The notes under the pieces: model-generated
What the model was told of the DNA's origin: nothing
The model's input: the letters and a program-made list of their open reading frames with translations, nothing else
Databases searched by the model: none
Program-made: the position numbers and the translations under genes
Source of the DNA: Pyrus communis
Lineage: Eukaryota; Streptophyta; Magnoliopsida; Rosales; Rosaceae
Direction: 5' to 3'
Length of the DNA stretch: 64,000 nucleotides
Assembly: GCF_963583255.1 (NCBI RefSeq)
Contig: NC_084803.1
Coordinates: 28,804,428-28,868,427, forward strand
In this document: positions 21,501-32,668 of the stretch, piece after piece
How the letters are laid out: each line of letters starts with the position of its first letter
How positions within the stretch are numbered: the stretch's first letter is position 1

Positions 21501-21631
21501 AGAGGAAGCTTGATGAGCTGCAAGAGTCTGAAGGTCGGATTCACAGTGACCGTCAAAGGTTTTCGTCTTTCCTCCAGAGGCACCTTTTTCCTGGCTCATC
21601 CAGCGCTTGGCCAAGTATTGAGGCCTGGCTC
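16937..21631. repeat. Tandem duplication, copy 1 (4,695 bp)
   Basis: The segment runs from inside the B 5' LTR (starting in the leader hairpin), through the B/A border, to codon ~181 of the antisense ORF. It is repeated directly at 21632-26326 with constant offset 4,695. Because the duplicated piece contains the border of an already inserted B, it arose after B landed. Differences between copies are few (for example one replacement in the antisense ORF at 21295 and single-base length changes in C and T runs). Confidence 0.88.
18532..21085 (-). mobile_element. Element A 3' internal region and antisense-cassette upstream region, copy 1
   Basis: This continues A after the B insertion. It holds a polypurine-tract core with one change at about 18842 (CCCCCACATTT), an intact one at 19661-19671, a poly-T tract near 18794, and then the cassette upstream region from about 19785. 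In the latter, G-boxes lie near 20718 and 20839, the W-box repeats near 20744 and 20863, and the TATA position is TTCTTATTG near 20967. The minus-strand frames at 20154-20751 and 20580-21017 are not preserved in B or D and are left out as genes. Confidence 0.7.
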
Positions 21632-21703
21632 ATCAAACTTGAATTGTACGAACGTTTAGGCACTCTTCTCTTCTTCGTTGTTGTAGCACAAGGTCTAAGG
21701 TGA
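21086..21703 (+). pseudogene. Antisense coiled-coil ORF, 3' end replaced by LTR sequence (copy 2, element A)
   Basis: ATG 21086; the frame matches copy 3 through the EAR-like LSLELSL, the coiled coil and SSSAWPSIEAW. At about 21629 it runs into LTR sequence, which adds some 24 unrelated residues (ending VAQGLR) before a stop. The Pro/Ser tail and the KQPL end are missing. It differs from copy 3 at few codons, for example Phe for Ser in LSGRFDE. The break is the duplication junction. Confidence 0.8.
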
Positions 21704-23221
21704 GCTTTGGGGATTATGTGAAGTGTTTTGGAGGGATGGGAAGTGGTTGGATAGGTGTTTGGATTAGTAGGGAGGGGGGACTCACGGCTAAGGAAAGAAT
21801 GGAAGTGTTTGAGGGGTGTTGTGTTGTGAATGAGATGTTTTGAATGATGGGAATGCAAGGGTATTTATAGGAGGAGTGGAGATGTATATGGCTATTTGTT
21901 TAAGGTGTTTGTGTGGAGGAATGATGGAGAATTGCATGTGGAATGGCTGCAATGATGAAGAATGAAAGCTGGAAAATAAAAGGGAAAGCTGGAAATCTGA
22001 AAATGCAAATGGGAATCCTGAAATGCAAAGGTGGCCACGGTTTTGATTGTGTTTTGTGTTGGAAATGCATGTGAATGCATGTGAATGTTGTTTGTGTGAA
22101 GTGTGTGTGGGTTAAAGAGTGAATGGTGGTGTAATGATGAAGTGTGATGGCTGAAAATATCAAGGGAAATGCATGTGATTGCATGGCAAAGAATTGATTA
22201 TGGATGCATGTGTTGAATGATTTCTTGGTGAGGGATGTGGAGTGGTTGAATGTGGTGCAATGATAATGTTTTGTGGCTGAATTGGTGGTGGAATTATGAT
22301 GGGAGTGCATATGATTAAAGAGTGGGAGTGCATGTGGGTGAATGTGAAGGGAATGCATGTGTTGATGACTAGGTTAGTGGGTGGAAATCTGAAAATGGCA
22401 TAAGGGAATGGGAGCTCACGGTTTTGAGTTGTTTGTTTGTGTGAAGTGTGTGTGAATGCATGTGAAGATGCTAATAAATAATGCATGTAGGGTTAGGAAA
22501 TAAAATCATAACTTAAAGGGAGATGATTAAAGGGTGTTGAAAGGTTTGAAATGCATGTGTTGAATTGGTGGTTGAATGATGAAAGAATAAGTGAATGATT
22601 ATGATAAGTGATAAGTGAATGATTATGATAAGTGTATGATATGTTAAGTGATAAATGAATGATATGTTAAGTGATAAATGAATGATATGTGGTGATAAAT
22701 GAATGATATGTGGTGAGTGATAAGTGAATGGAAGTGATAAGTGATAAGTGAATGGAAGTGATAAGTGATAAGTGAATGGAAGTGATAAGTGATAAGTGAA
22801 TGGAAGTGATAAGTGAATGATATGATAAATGAATGCTTTAAGTGTTTAAAATAGGGAACAAAGCCCTTCCTTGCATGGCAAGGAAGGGAGACACAAGGAA
22901 ACACACGACAATGTCCTAAGGTTGCAAGGAATGTTGTTTTTGTGTTCTAAAATGCGTAGGAGTCTTCAATGATGCTTAAACATGAGGTCTTTTAGGATTT
23001 AACTTTCCTACTTCAAGTCTTTAATTTCGTCCATCCTCTTGGCTCCAAGCATATGATATCCATTCCAATCTCTAATTTGCTCCAAAAGGCATCCTTTTGC
23101 ATACCTTGCCCTTAGAACCTGAAAACACACAAAAGAAGCATAAAGGACTAAAATAACTAGAGAAACATAACGTAAATGCACGAGAACAAGCCATTTAAGT
23201 CGCATGAATATGCTCCTATCA
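21632..23221 (-). repeat. Duplicated partial LTR of element B
   Basis: It is identical in order to 16937-18526: part of the leader, TATA-like box 21862-21870, U3 with the GATAAGTGA array (22590-22830) and the terminus CTATCA at 23221. It is not a separate insertion; it lacks U5 and a target duplication. It still holds a promoter that points back (minus) over the truncated antisense ORF. Confidence 0.88.
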
Positions 23222-25780
23222 CTCATACCAAGTTCAAACTCCACAAATTGAAACACATAACACTCAAGATAGAAGTCAAGGGTTGTAACGGGGCTTGGGG
23301 TATGTGGATAACAAAGAAGGGATATGGAAAACAAAGGTTCTTAAAGAAATAGTGAGCAAAGCATTTGAATCAACTTAGAATTCACTTTTGAATGAAAACT
23401 CAACTTTTGAACAAAAAGGGAGAATTTAGACAATTTACGCCCAGAATTGGTGTTTTGGAACCTTTCTTCAATCACTTATTCTTTTCTTTTTTTTTTTTTT
23501 TTGAATCTCAAAACATAAACACTTAAACATTCTCTCCCCCACATTTATTTTCTTTCATAATGTAACTCAAAAGGAATTCAATTAGGTCATGCTCACTATC
23601 TTTTAAGAACAAGGGTGGGGATTGTCCTAAACTAGGCTAGGTGAGGAAAAAGTGGGTTAACAAAGAACATGGGCTAACACGGCTCAACGGGGGTACAACT
23701 TACAACATATACGAAATATGGGAAGTGAGGCTATTTGGCTATGGTGGCAACTACACAACTTCATCTTGATATATGTTATGCAAATCAATAACATGCTTTG
23801 AATGAAATGGGCATGAGTTCTAGCATTTGGAACTATATGATGAAACGCCTTCTAAGTAGTAACCAAGCAAAGAATAATGAGATCATGCAACGATTTTAGA
23901 AAACAAGAAATCACAGATTATACTCTCCAAAGAACGTTATAGGCTCAAGTCTCTCAGGGTTGTAGCGTTTGTTTGAGTTCCTTCCTTCAAGCATGTTACA
24001 TAACTAATTTTTTTTTCTTTTATGATTGCATGTGAAGTCATACATTATAACCATAACCAAGCATATACCAATAGTAAATCAAACTTTTCTCTATGTTTAT
24101 AACTCTTTCTAACCGTCATGCAATTATAAACCAAATCCTTAACATTGTGTTGGAAGGTATCCTAAGACACAAACTCACAAAAACGACTCAAAACACTCTT
24201 TTTAGGCTTTTCAAAACAATTTTTCAAATTTTTATGTGCTTTTCGGAGTTATAAAACAACACACACTAAAATAGTTTTAAAACAGTGAGAAACAACATGT
24301 GAAGTGATAGGTGATAAAATCCAACGAATTTGCATCAAATATACTTAGTTACCCCCCCCCACACTTAAATCAAACATTGTCCTCAATGTTTTAAGCATAG
24401 ATTCACACAAAGCATAAGTAAATACACAAAAAGCACTTAAACATACTAAACATGGCATAATGTAATTAACAAAGAGAAGAGTTTAGAGACGCAAATCTGG
24501 TTATAGAGTGTAAATTCCATCTTCTCCTTGGTAATTGCATTGAGGCTTTGATCTTTGTGATTCCACAGGCTTACTCTTGAACTGGTTTCCGCCCATCGTT
24601 GATTTTCCTTTGTGCTACTTCTTGAACTGGGCAGCATGATGGTTCATTTGGTCTCCCCCGAAGGTCTGAGCTTACCCCTTTGGTCTGTTTCTTTGTTCAA
24701 TCTTTCCAATTCGTATTGAAAAGGGTTGGAGGATAACTCAGCCTATGTTTGTCTCCACATGCTTCAATGTATCATTTTCACTTGCCTTACTCGCTCCCCT
24801 TTGCAGAAGTGGTCCCTTCTCCGGAAGTGTATCAACCGTTGAAGATGACTACTCGAGAGCAACGCTAGGTAAGCAATCAGGAATAGATTCCAGGCAGTTG
24901 GCTCCAGATCGGAAGACTGACTCCAAGTGCCGGCTGATTGCTTCTTTTACTTTGCCATGCGAGTAAGAACAAGGACAAAGAAAAAGACAGGGAAAGAGCA
25001 TGATATGAGATACTTTTGCTTTTGACCTTGATGATATGAGATACCTTTGCTTTTGAAGAAGCGGTGAATGAATCAGCACATGTATTTGTTGTGCTGCTTC
25101 CTCCTGGGTCATCTGTACTCCAGGCATCTGGTATCATCTTTGGGGAAGAAGAAAGAATTGAGTATTGCGAAAGGCTTTGCTGGGAGTGCGCCCTCAGAGG
25201 TGAGAGAGAGTTGGGCATTTTCTTCAGGTTTACCCTGCCATAAAAGACGAAGGTCGACATATATAGAGATAATATCAAGTGGTGGTACTTTTTACCTTTG
25301 TCGACAAACGTTTTGATCCCGCAAATCCGGCTTTTTGAAATAATGGCGCCTCTTCGATCTCTGAACACGCCTCTTCGATTTCTGAGCAGGCGCCCCTTCG
25401 CTTGCTGAACGACACGTGGTAGTGCAGATGCGGCTCCTTTTGACAAAGCTGCACGCGTCTTCTGAAAAGCTGAGAAAGTGTCGCCGAACTTTGCGCTTGT
25501 CGGCTAAAGATGTGTAGTTGCGATGATGGCCTCCACGTGTTGTCTGAAAAGAAGAACTCTTTTGACAAAGTTGAACACGTCTTCTGAAAAGCTGAGAAAG
25601 CGTCGCCTAAATTACGCCGGAAATTCCGGCTTTTTGAATCGGTGGACGCGTCGCCTTGGCTTCTTATTGAGGTATCGATCACCGCCACAAACACACTCTG
25701 AAGATTTCCCATTCTTGAAAATCGACTCCGGCCCTTTGAAATTTAACTCCATCCCTTCTCTTTGAACACTTTTGAAAAAA
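23222..25780 (-). mobile_element. Element A 3' internal region and cassette upstream region, copy 2
   Basis: It repeats 18527-21085. A polypurine-core variant lies near 23537, an intact core near 24356, and the cassette upstream region starts near 24480. The TATA position reads TTCTTATTG near 25662, as in copy 1. No additional gene is supported. Confidence 0.7.
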
Positions 25781-26473
25781 ATGGCAAACTCATCGAACCT
25801 TAGCTTGGAATTGAGCCTTAGCAGTGATACGGGCGCGCCGCGTCAAGGTAACGTATGGCGTCCTTCTTTCTTTTCTTCTAACGGTCCTCTTTCAGGTGAA
25901 GACTCTGTGATGCAGGACGCCACAACAGCTACAATAGTAGCTAGGAACCTCTTCACACCAAAAGATAGTAGGCTGCTGTCAGGACGGTCCGATGAGTTGG
26001 CCGTTCAAGAGTCCCTCGCACTTAGTGTTCAGTGTGCGAGTTCTGTGTCCAACATGGGCCAACGCCTGCTTGCCCGCTCCCGTCAGGTGGAATCTTTGAT
26101 GGCAGAGGTGGAAAGTCTCAAGCAGGAGATCCAGCAGCTGAAGTATGAGAATAGAAGTTTGCATGTGCTTGCAAATAACTATTCGTCGGGCATGAAGAGG
26201 AAGCTTGATGAGCTGCAAGAGTCTGAAGGTCGGATTCACAGTGACCGTCAAAGGTTTTCGTCTTTCCTCCAGAGGCACCTTTTTCCTGGCTCATCCAGCG
26301 CTTGGCCAAGTATTGAGGCCTGGAATGCTCTATCTTCGATGCCTCCCGCTCCGATGCCTTCTGCTCCTATGCCTTCTGTTCCTACGCCTTCCGCTCCGAT
26401 GCCTTCTGTTCCTACGCCTTCCGCTTCAAGAGTAAAGCCATGTAGTGGGGCCTCAAGCAAACAACCTTTGTGA
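25781..26473 (+). CDS. Antisense coiled-coil protein with EAR-like motif (copy 3, element A)
   Basis: The ORF has 230 codons from ATG 25781 and is complete. Layout: LSLELSL at 7-13, coiled coil at about 100-150 (VESLMAEVESLKQEIQQL), GMKRKLDEL, QRHLFPGSSSAWPS, then a tail of repeated Ser/Ala-Pro-Met-Pro and Val-Pro-Thr-Pro units, ending SKQPL. It is nearly the same as copy 4 in element D, so A and D cassettes are closer to each other than to B here. Its TATA-like box is changed, so expression may be weaker or differently controlled. It lies antisense, 3' to the gag-pol gene, in the place where Athila elements often carry an env-like gene, but it shows no signal peptide or membrane segment. Confidence 0.75.
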   Translation: MANSSNLSLELSLSSDTGAPRQGNVWRPSFFSSNGPLSGEDSVMQDATTATIVARNLFTPKDSRLLSGRSDELAVQESLALSVQCASSVSNMGQRLLARSRQVESLMAEVESLKQEIQQLKYENRSLHVLANNYSSGMKRKLDELQESEGRIHSDRQRFSSFLQRHLFPGSSSAWPSIEAWNALSSMPPAPMPSAPMPSVPTPSAPMPSVPTPSASRVKPCSGASSKQPL

Positions 26474-26620
26474 AGCACCATCTTTCTTTGTTTAGCAGTG
26501 CCTATCAATAAATCAAACATTTTCTCAATGTTACAATCATAGACTCACACAATTAATAAACAAACAAATAATAACAACTAAACAACCTAACAAGACAGAA
26601 ACGAAATAGCAACAAAGAGA

Positions 26621-26662
<42 letters not shown>

Positions 26663-27020
26663 TCAAATTTTCGAAGTTTTATACCAAGACACTATAAAAC
26701 ACTCTAAAAACGCTTAAAACAGCAAGAAACAACATTCTAAGTGAAAGGTGAATAAATCCCACGAAATTCATGCAAATACAAATTGTTTACCCCCCCACAC
26801 TTAAATCAAACTTTGTCCTCAATGTTTTAAGCAGAAAGTCACAACAGAGCAAGCAAATAAACAAATACGAGAAAGAAAGCAAAGTAAAGGCAGTAAAGAA
26901 AAAGAAAGGAATAAAAATAAGTCTCTTAAAGGGGTTTCCAAGTTCTTCTCTATTCGGATGCATGGGTTGCCTCCCACGAAGCGCTTTCTTTTACGTCTTG
27001 CAGCCGGACGGTACCTCCGT
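26474..27020. mobile_element. Spacer between antisense gene and pol in element A
   Basis: It holds a second version of the sequence that flanks the cassette on its other side: 26505-26622 resembles 60175-60297 of element F, including AACAAAGAGAAGAG. A poly-T tract of about 34 (26626-26659) follows, then another polypurine core (minus AAGTGTGGGGG) at 26792-26802. So in A the cassette lies between two diverged copies of one 3' internal block. No gene is visible. Confidence 0.65.
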
Positions 27021-30000
27021 TTAAGCTTGACTAGGTTCCACGGCATGGAGGGGTACCTCCTCCACGACATGCTCCTCAAACATCTCGTAATAGGGCTTCA
27101 ATCGATGCCCATTCACTTTGAATTCTTGCTGCGTCCTTGAACTTTTGATTTGCACTGCACCATGAGGGAAAACATTAGTAACAACAAACGGGCCAATCCA
27201 TTTAGAACGCAACTTACCAGGAAACAAACGTAGGCGAGAGTTAAAAAGTAACACTTTCTGCCCAACTGTGAAGGTCTTGGTTCGAATCATTTTATCATGG
27301 AATGCTTTGGTCTTGGCTTTGTACATCCGGGCATTCTCATAGGCTTCATTCCGAATCTCCTCAAGTTCATTCAATTGGAGCTTCCTATGAACTCCCGCTG
27401 CATCTATGTCCATGTTGAAAATCTTCACGGCCCAATGTGCCTTGTGCTCTAACTCTACGGGCAAATGACATGGCTTACCATAGACGAGCCGAAAAGGTGA
27501 CATCCCAATGGGTGTTTTGTATGCCGTACGATATGCCCACAGTGCATCATCTAAACGTAAGCTCCAATCCCTCCTTGTTGGTCCAACGGTCTTCTCCAAA
27601 ATTTGTTTGATTTCTCGGTTAGACACCTCGGCTTGGCCATTTGTTTGAGGATGGTAAGGTGTGGAGACCTTATGGTTGACATGGTACTTTCTTAGCAACG
27701 CCTCAATGGTCCGATTGCAAAAGTGAGACCCTCCATCACTTATGATTACTCTCGGCATTCCAAACCTAGCAAAAATGTTAGTTTTCACGAAATCTGCAAC
27801 CACCTTAGAATCGTTAGTACGGGTGGCTTTTGCTTCCACCCATTTAGAAACATAATCAACGGCTAGCAAGATATAAGTGAAACCATAAGATGGAGGGAAA
27901 GGGCCCATGAAATCAATGCCCCAAACATCAAAAATTTCAACATTAAAGACAGGGGTTTGCGGCATTTGGTCCTTGGTACCTATGTTACCCATTCGTTGGC
28001 AACGATCACAAGACATACAAAAGGTTCTAGCATCCCTAAATATAGTCGGCCAATAAAAACCACACTCTAAAACCTTGAGGGCAGTGCGTTGTGTGCCAAA
28101 ATGACCACCACATGCATATGTGTGACAAAAGCTTAGAATTGAGTGAAATTCAGAATCATGCACACATCTACGTACAATTTGATCTGAGCAATACTTCCAC
28201 AAATAAGGGTCATCCCAAACATAGAAACGTGCATCATTTTTAAGCTTATCACGTTGGTGCTTGTTTAGTTCATTTGGAATTTGTTTAGCCACCAAGTAAT
28301 TCACTAAATCTGCATACCATGGTTCACTTACCTCAATGGAAAGCAGCTGCTCATCGGGAAAAGTTTCAGGGATAGGTACGGCATGTTCATGCTCCTCGTG
28401 GATCATTCGGCTTAAATGGTCAGCCACTACATTCTCGCTTCCTTTCTTATCCCGGATTTCAATATCAAATTCTTGAAGAAGAAGAATCCAACGGATAAGC
28501 CTCGGCTTTGCTTCCTTTTTCGTGAGCAAGTACCTCAAAGCTGCATGATCAGAATAAACGATTACTTTAGTACCAATTAAATATGAACGGAATTTATCTA
28601 AAGCAAAAACCACAGCTAGAAGTTCTTTTTCCGTCGTGGAGTAGTTCAATTGGGCATCATTGAGAGTCCGAGAGGCATAGTATATGACATGCGGCCGCTT
28701 GTCTCTTCTTTGTCCTAGAACAGCTCCTATTGCATAGTCGGATGCATCGCACATGAGCTCGAACGGAAGGCTCCAATCTGGAGGTACAATAATGGGGGCT
28801 GAGACTAGCTTCTCCTTGAGTTGGTTAAATGCCGAATTACACTCTTCATCAAACTTGAATGGCACATCTTTTTTAAGCAATCGGCAAAGAGGGTTGGACA
28901 TCTTGGAGAAGTCCTTGATAAAACGCCTATAGAACCCTGCATGGCCAAGAAACGAACGTACCTCTCTAACCGAAGTAGGAGAGGGTAAGTGACGTACAAG
29001 GTCTATTTTCGATTTATCTACTTCAATTCCTTTTTCTGAAACAATATGTCCTAAAACTATACCTTGTTTCACCATAAAGTGACATTTCTCCCAATTCAAG
29101 ACAAGGTTAGTTTCAACACATCGTTTCAAAATTAAGGTCAGATTATCCAAGCAATTATCAAATGAACTCCCAAATACACTGAAATCATCCATGAAAACCT
29201 CAATGATCTTTTCAACAAAATCGGAAAATATACTTACCATACACCTTTGGAAAGTGGCCGGTGCGTTGCATAAGCCAAATGGCATGCGACGATAAGCAAA
29301 TGTTCCAAAGGGACATGTGAATGTGGTCTTCTCTTGATCATCCGGGGCTATCACAATTTGGTTATATCCAGAGTATCCATCAAGAAAACAGTAAAAAGCA
29401 TGACCGGCTAACCTTTCGAGCATCTGGTCGATGAATGGCAAAGGAAAGTGATCTTTCCTAGTCATGGCATTTAGCTTCCGGTAATCGATACATACTCGCC
29501 ATCCAGTCTGAATGCGTGTAGGCACGAGCTCATTCTCATCATTCTTGATAACAGTTACTCCGGACTTCTTGGGAACGACTTGAACTGGAGAGACCCAACG
29601 GCTATCGGAGATAGGGTAGATCACTCCGCAATCCAAAAGCTTGATTATTTCCTTCTTCACCACTTCCATCATTGGAGGGTTGAGACGGCGTTGAGCCTCT
29701 CGAGTTGGTTTAGCCCCCTCCTCAAGAAGTATACGGTGCATGCATGTGGTAGGGCTTATTCCTTTAATGTCGGCCAAAGTCCACCCTATGGCCGTTTTGT
29801 GCTCTCGCAGCACCCTCACAAGCTTCTCCTCCTCCATTGCTGTGAGACTTGATGAAATGATGACGGGCAATGTTTCGCCTTCTCCCAAAAACACATACTT
29901 CAAATGGTCCGGCAACGGCTTAAGTTCAAGCGATGGTGCCTGAACAACAGAAGGTAGCATCTTAGTGGAAACTGAATTTGAAAGTGAGAGTGGAACCTTA

Positions 30001-32534
30001 CCATATTGTTGTGGCAATGACTCAAGGGCTGCCACAACCTCAATTATTTCTTCACTAGAACCCATTGCAAAGAATTCCTCCTCCTTGCCGTGGGCTTGCA
30101 TTGGCCCAAATCCTTCATTTTTGCGCTCTATGGCCTTAGTGATGGTTGTTTCCAGGGCGTCCTCGTTCAATTCTTCAAGGTATACCTGCGCCAAAGAATC
30201 GATAACATCAATGGAAAAACAAGAATGGTCATCAACGGGATATCTCATAGTTTCAGAAATATTAAAATCAATCACTTCCCCATCGAATTCCATTGTCAAG
30301 GTGCCTTTGTATACATCAATCTTCGTTCGGGCCGTCTTCATGAATGGCCTACCAAGGAGAATCGGCAAAGATGTAGAATGGGCTGAATCCTCCATGTCTA
30401 GGACGTAGAAATCAGCCGGAAAAATTAAATGGTTCACCTGCACAAGCACATCCTCCAAAACTCCTTTTGGATACGCGTTAGAACGATCAGCCAATTGTAT
30501 AATTACACCATCTTGTTTTAATTCACCCAAATTCATAGATGCATAAATAGAATAAGGCATGACATTTATGGATGCACCTAAATCAAGCATGGCATGTTCA
30601 AAACGATTATGTCCAATTACACAAGGAATCGTGAAACTACCGGGGTCTTTGCACTTGGTAGGCAGTTTACGTTGCAAAACAGCGGACACATTCTCGCTTA
30701 CCTTCACTACCTCTTTGTTTGCCCTTCTTCTCTTTGTATTGCATAGGTCCTTGAGGAATTTAGCATACTTTGGAACCTGTTTGATTGCATCGAGAAGCGG
30801 TATGTTCACTTGCACCTTCCGGAACGTTTCAAGAATGTCCTTCTCGCTTTCTTCCTTTTTTTCTTGCATGAACCTGCGAGGAAAAGGTACATTGGGCAGA
30901 TTAGGACGTGAAGTACATGAATTTGAACTTAAATTACCTGATTTGGCCGAGTTAGGGTGATCTGCCTCAGGTTGTGTCGTCTCTTCATCTACTTTCTGGG
31001 CAGATTTGGGATTGTTTGGCTCGGTCCCAACTTCTTTTCCACCCCTTAGGGTGATGGCCTTGGCGGATTCGAATCCTCCCTTTGGATTGACTGTGGTTGA
31101 GCTAGGAAGCTTTCCTTGCTCTCTAATCTGTCCAAGGAACTCAGAAATCTGCCCTATTTGTTTCTTCATATCCATCATCTCCTTCTCGTTATTTTCTATT
31201 CGGTTGTTTTGATTTTGCAACCCCTGCGAAATAGAGGTTAGTAATTGCATAGCTTGATTACTTTCCAAAGACGTACCTGAATGAGATGATGCCGAAGGTT
31301 GTTGGGATTGTTGGGGTGCATACGGCTTGGAATAAAAACCAGGGGGGTTTGGCCTAAATCCTCCTTGTTGGGCAGCTTGTTGTGGCTCCCTCCATTTGAA
31401 GTTTGGATGGTCCCTCCATCCGGCATTGTAAGTGTTCGAGTATGGGTTGTTTTGATTTTGTCCTTGGAAACCAATTGCATTGGCAGATTCCCACCCACCA
31501 TTCTCGATTAGTTGAGGGCACTTGTCGGATGGATGCCCTTGAATTGAGCACACGCCACAAACTTGGTGTTCTTGTGCTTTTGGACCAATCACAACCTGAG
31601 AAACAAGAGAAGTAAGATTAGCAAGTTGTGATTGAATTTCAGAAATAGCACTCACCTCATTTACACTTTGTTGCCGTGGGGCTTCCCTTTGGCCCACTCC
31701 TTCATATTGTTGAGCGTTGAGCGCTCGGTTGGCTATGAGAATCTTGGCATCCCTTGGTGTTTTGTCCACCAATGCTCCTCCCGCTGACGCATCAACCATT
31801 TGACGTTCGATAGGAAGGAGGCCCTCATAGAAATATTGAAGGAGAAGTTCCTCCTTCATTTGATGTTGAGGACATGAAGCTACAAGGCCCTTGAAGCGCT
31901 CATAATAAGACGGGAATGTCTCACCATGATTCTGTTGAATACCACTAATTTTCTTCCGTAGGAGAATCACTCTCGAAGTAGGGAAGAATTTCTCCAAGAA
32001 AGCACGCTTCATACTCTCCCACGAAGTCACAGTTCCCGGGGCTAGTTCGTAGAGCCAATCTTTGGCCTTGTCCATAAGTGAAAATGGAAAGGCCTTCATC
32101 TTCAATATACTCCCATCCACATTGACGGGGGTCATGCTCGAACAAACCACCTCGAACTCCTTCAAGTGTTTGTTGGGGTCTTCCATAGACAAGCCATGGA
32201 ACTTCGGAATATGGTGTAACAAACTGGATTTGAGTTCAAATTCCTCAGTCTTCCCCTCTGCAGCCGTGGGGTATTGGATACAAAGAGGCAATGCATTATC
32301 CAAACCTGAGGCCGAAAGCTCCTTGATGGTTCTATTATCTGCTGCCATGGCTTGTTCTTCTTCAAAAATCTGATCTGTGGGCTTTTCTTCTACACCTACT
32401 TCGTCTTCTTCAAGCCCAGGTTGTGGTGGAGGTTGTGGTGGCTCTTGTTGACTCCTCGTTCTCCTCAAAGTGCGTTCAAAATCACCGTCAAAGTCGGAGA
32501 TGTTCTCTATAATAGGCCGAGAGCGACGAGTCAT
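27021..32534 (-). CDS. Gag-Pol polyprotein of element A (Athila-like Ty3/gypsy)
   Basis: One open frame of 1837 codons starts about 110 bases after the primer-binding site. Order by residue: gag capsid region about 110-260; CCHC zinc knuckle 326-339 ([14 protein letters not shown]); aspartic protease around 650 ([13 protein letters not shown]) to LLGRPFMKT near 730; reverse transcriptase about 960-1190 with [14 protein letters not shown] and the catalytic FMDDFSVF near 1115; RNase H about 1260-1380 ([34 protein letters not shown]); integrase HHCC finger about 1470-1510, then catalytic D near 1540 (GIDFMGPF), D near 1600 (SDGGSHF) and E near 1636 ([10 protein letters not shown]). It ends with a GPF-type C-terminal module ([11 protein letters not shown]); no chromodomain and no second RNase H. 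Together these make virus-like particles, cDNA and its chromosomal insertion. No stop or frameshift is seen, so it is a candidate autonomous source for B and D. Confidence 0.95.
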   Translation of the reverse strand: MTRRSRPIIENISDFDGDFERTLRRTRSQQEPPQPPPQPGLEEDEVGVEEKPTDQIFEEEQAMAADNRTIKELSASGLDNALPLCIQYPTAAEGKTEEFELKSSLLHHIPKFHGLSMEDPNKHLKEFEVVCSSMTPVNVDGSILKMKAFPFSLMDKAKDWLYELAPGTVTSWESMKRAFLEKFFPTSRVILLRKKISGIQQNHGETFPSYYERFKGLVASCPQHQMKEELLLQYFYEGLLPIERQMVDASAGGALVDKTPRDAKILIANRALNAQQYEGVGQREAPRQQSVNEVSAISEIQSQLANLTSLVSQVVIGPKAQEHQVCGVCSIQGHPSDKCPQLIENGGWESANAIGFQGQNQNNPYSNTYNAGWRDHPNFKWREPQQAAQQGGFRPNPPGFYSKPYAPQQSQQPSASSHSGTSLESNQAMQLLTSISQGLQNQNNRIENNEKEMMDMKKQIGQISEFLGQIREQGKLPSSTTVNPKGGFESAKAITLRGGKEVGTEPNNPKSAQKVDEETTQPEADHPNSAKSGNLSSNSCTSRPNLPNVPFPRRFMQEKKEESEKDILETFRKVQVNIPLLDAIKQVPKYAKFLKDLCNTKRRRANKEVVKVSENVSAVLQRKLPTKCKDPGSFTIPCVIGHNRFEHAMLDLGASINVMPYSIYASMNLGELKQDGVIIQLADRSNAYPKGVLEDVLVQVNHLIFPADFYVLDMEDSAHSTSLPILLGRPFMKTARTKIDVYKGTLTMEFDGEVIDFNISETMRYPVDDHSCFSIDVIDSLAQVYLEELNEDALETTITKAIERKNEGFGPMQAHGKEEEFFAMGSSEEIIEVVAALESLPQQYGKVPLSLSNSVSTKMLPSVVQAPSLELKPLPDHLKYVFLGEGETLPVIISSSLTAMEEEKLVRVLREHKTAIGWTLADIKGISPTTCMHRILLEEGAKPTREAQRRLNPPMMEVVKKEIIKLLDCGVIYPISDSRWVSPVQVVPKKSGVTVIKNDENELVPTRIQTGWRVCIDYRKLNAMTRKDHFPLPFIDQMLERLAGHAFYCFLDGYSGYNQIVIAPDDQEKTTFTCPFGTFAYRRMPFGLCNAPATFQRCMVSIFSDFVEKIIEVFMDDFSVFGSSFDNCLDNLTLILKRCVETNLVLNWEKCHFMVKQGIVLGHIVSEKGIEVDKSKIDLVRHLPSPTSVREVRSFLGHAGFYRRFIKDFSKMSNPLCRLLKKDVPFKFDEECNSAFNQLKEKLVSAPIIVPPDWSLPFELMCDASDYAIGAVLGQRRDKRPHVIYYASRTLNDAQLNYSTTEKELLAVVFALDKFRSYLIGTKVIVYSDHAALRYLLTKKEAKPRLIRWILLLQEFDIEIRDKKGSENVVADHLSRMIHEEHEHAVPIPETFPDEQLLSIEVSEPWYADLVNYLVAKQIPNELNKHQRDKLKNDARFYVWDDPYLWKYCSDQIVRRCVHDSEFHSILSFCHTYACGGHFGTQRTALKVLECGFYWPTIFRDARTFCMSCDRCQRMGNIGTKDQMPQTPVFNVEIFDVWGIDFMGPFPPSYGFTYILLAVDYVSKWVEAKATRTNDSKVVADFVKTNIFARFGMPRVIISDGGSHFCNRTIEALLRKYHVNHKVSTPYHPQTNGQAEVSNREIKQILEKTVGPTRRDWSLRLDDALWAYRTAYKTPIGMSPFRLVYGKPCHLPVELEHKAHWAVKIFNMDIDAAGVHRKLQLNELEEIRNEAYENARMYKAKTKAFHDKMIRTKTFTVGQKVLLFNSRLRLFPGKLRSKWIGPFVVTNVFPHGAVQIKSSRTQQEFKVNGHRLKPYYEMFEEHVVEEVPLHAVEPSQA

Positions 32535-32626
32535 ACACAGTACCTAAAAAACAAGGAAACAAACAAACTAAGAATCTAAAATAAGAATGCACGAAAAACA
32601 AAAAAAAATATAAAAATAAAGACAAA

Positions 32627-32663
32627 GGATTAGCAAAGTTGCTAATCCCCGGCAACGGCGCCA
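32627..32663 (-). other. Primer-binding site (tRNA-Asp) with adjoining hairpin, element A
   Basis: The minus strand reads TGGCGCCGTTGCCGGGGA at 32646-32663, matching the tRNA-Asp(GUC) 3' end with no mismatch. The LTR starts at 32669 after a 5-base spacer. A 10-bp inverted repeat (GGATTAGCAA and TTGCTAATCC, spacer AG) at 32627-32648 overlaps its end. Confidence 0.9.
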
Positions 32664-32668
32664 AAATT

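Larger units (their letters stand above)
21632..26326. repeat. Tandem duplication, copy 2 (4,695 bp)
   Basis: It starts inside the leader hairpin of a B-type LTR and ends where the antisense ORF regains its own 3' end. At the joint (21625-21634), the bases CCTGGCTCATC repeat a word found 30 bases upstream (CCTGGCTCATCC in the ORF), which suggests a templated filler made during repair. Confidence 0.85.

Noticed and set aside
21632..23221. A third independent insertion of a B-type element
   Set aside because: It has a constant offset of 4,695 to the first copy, no U5, no primer site and no target duplication; it is part of a tandem duplication.
25781..26473. Antisense ORF as an env-like gene of the Athila type
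   Set aside because: It is on the wrong strand, and there is no signal peptide, membrane segment or glycosylation pattern; the protein is a soluble coiled coil with a Pro-rich tail.
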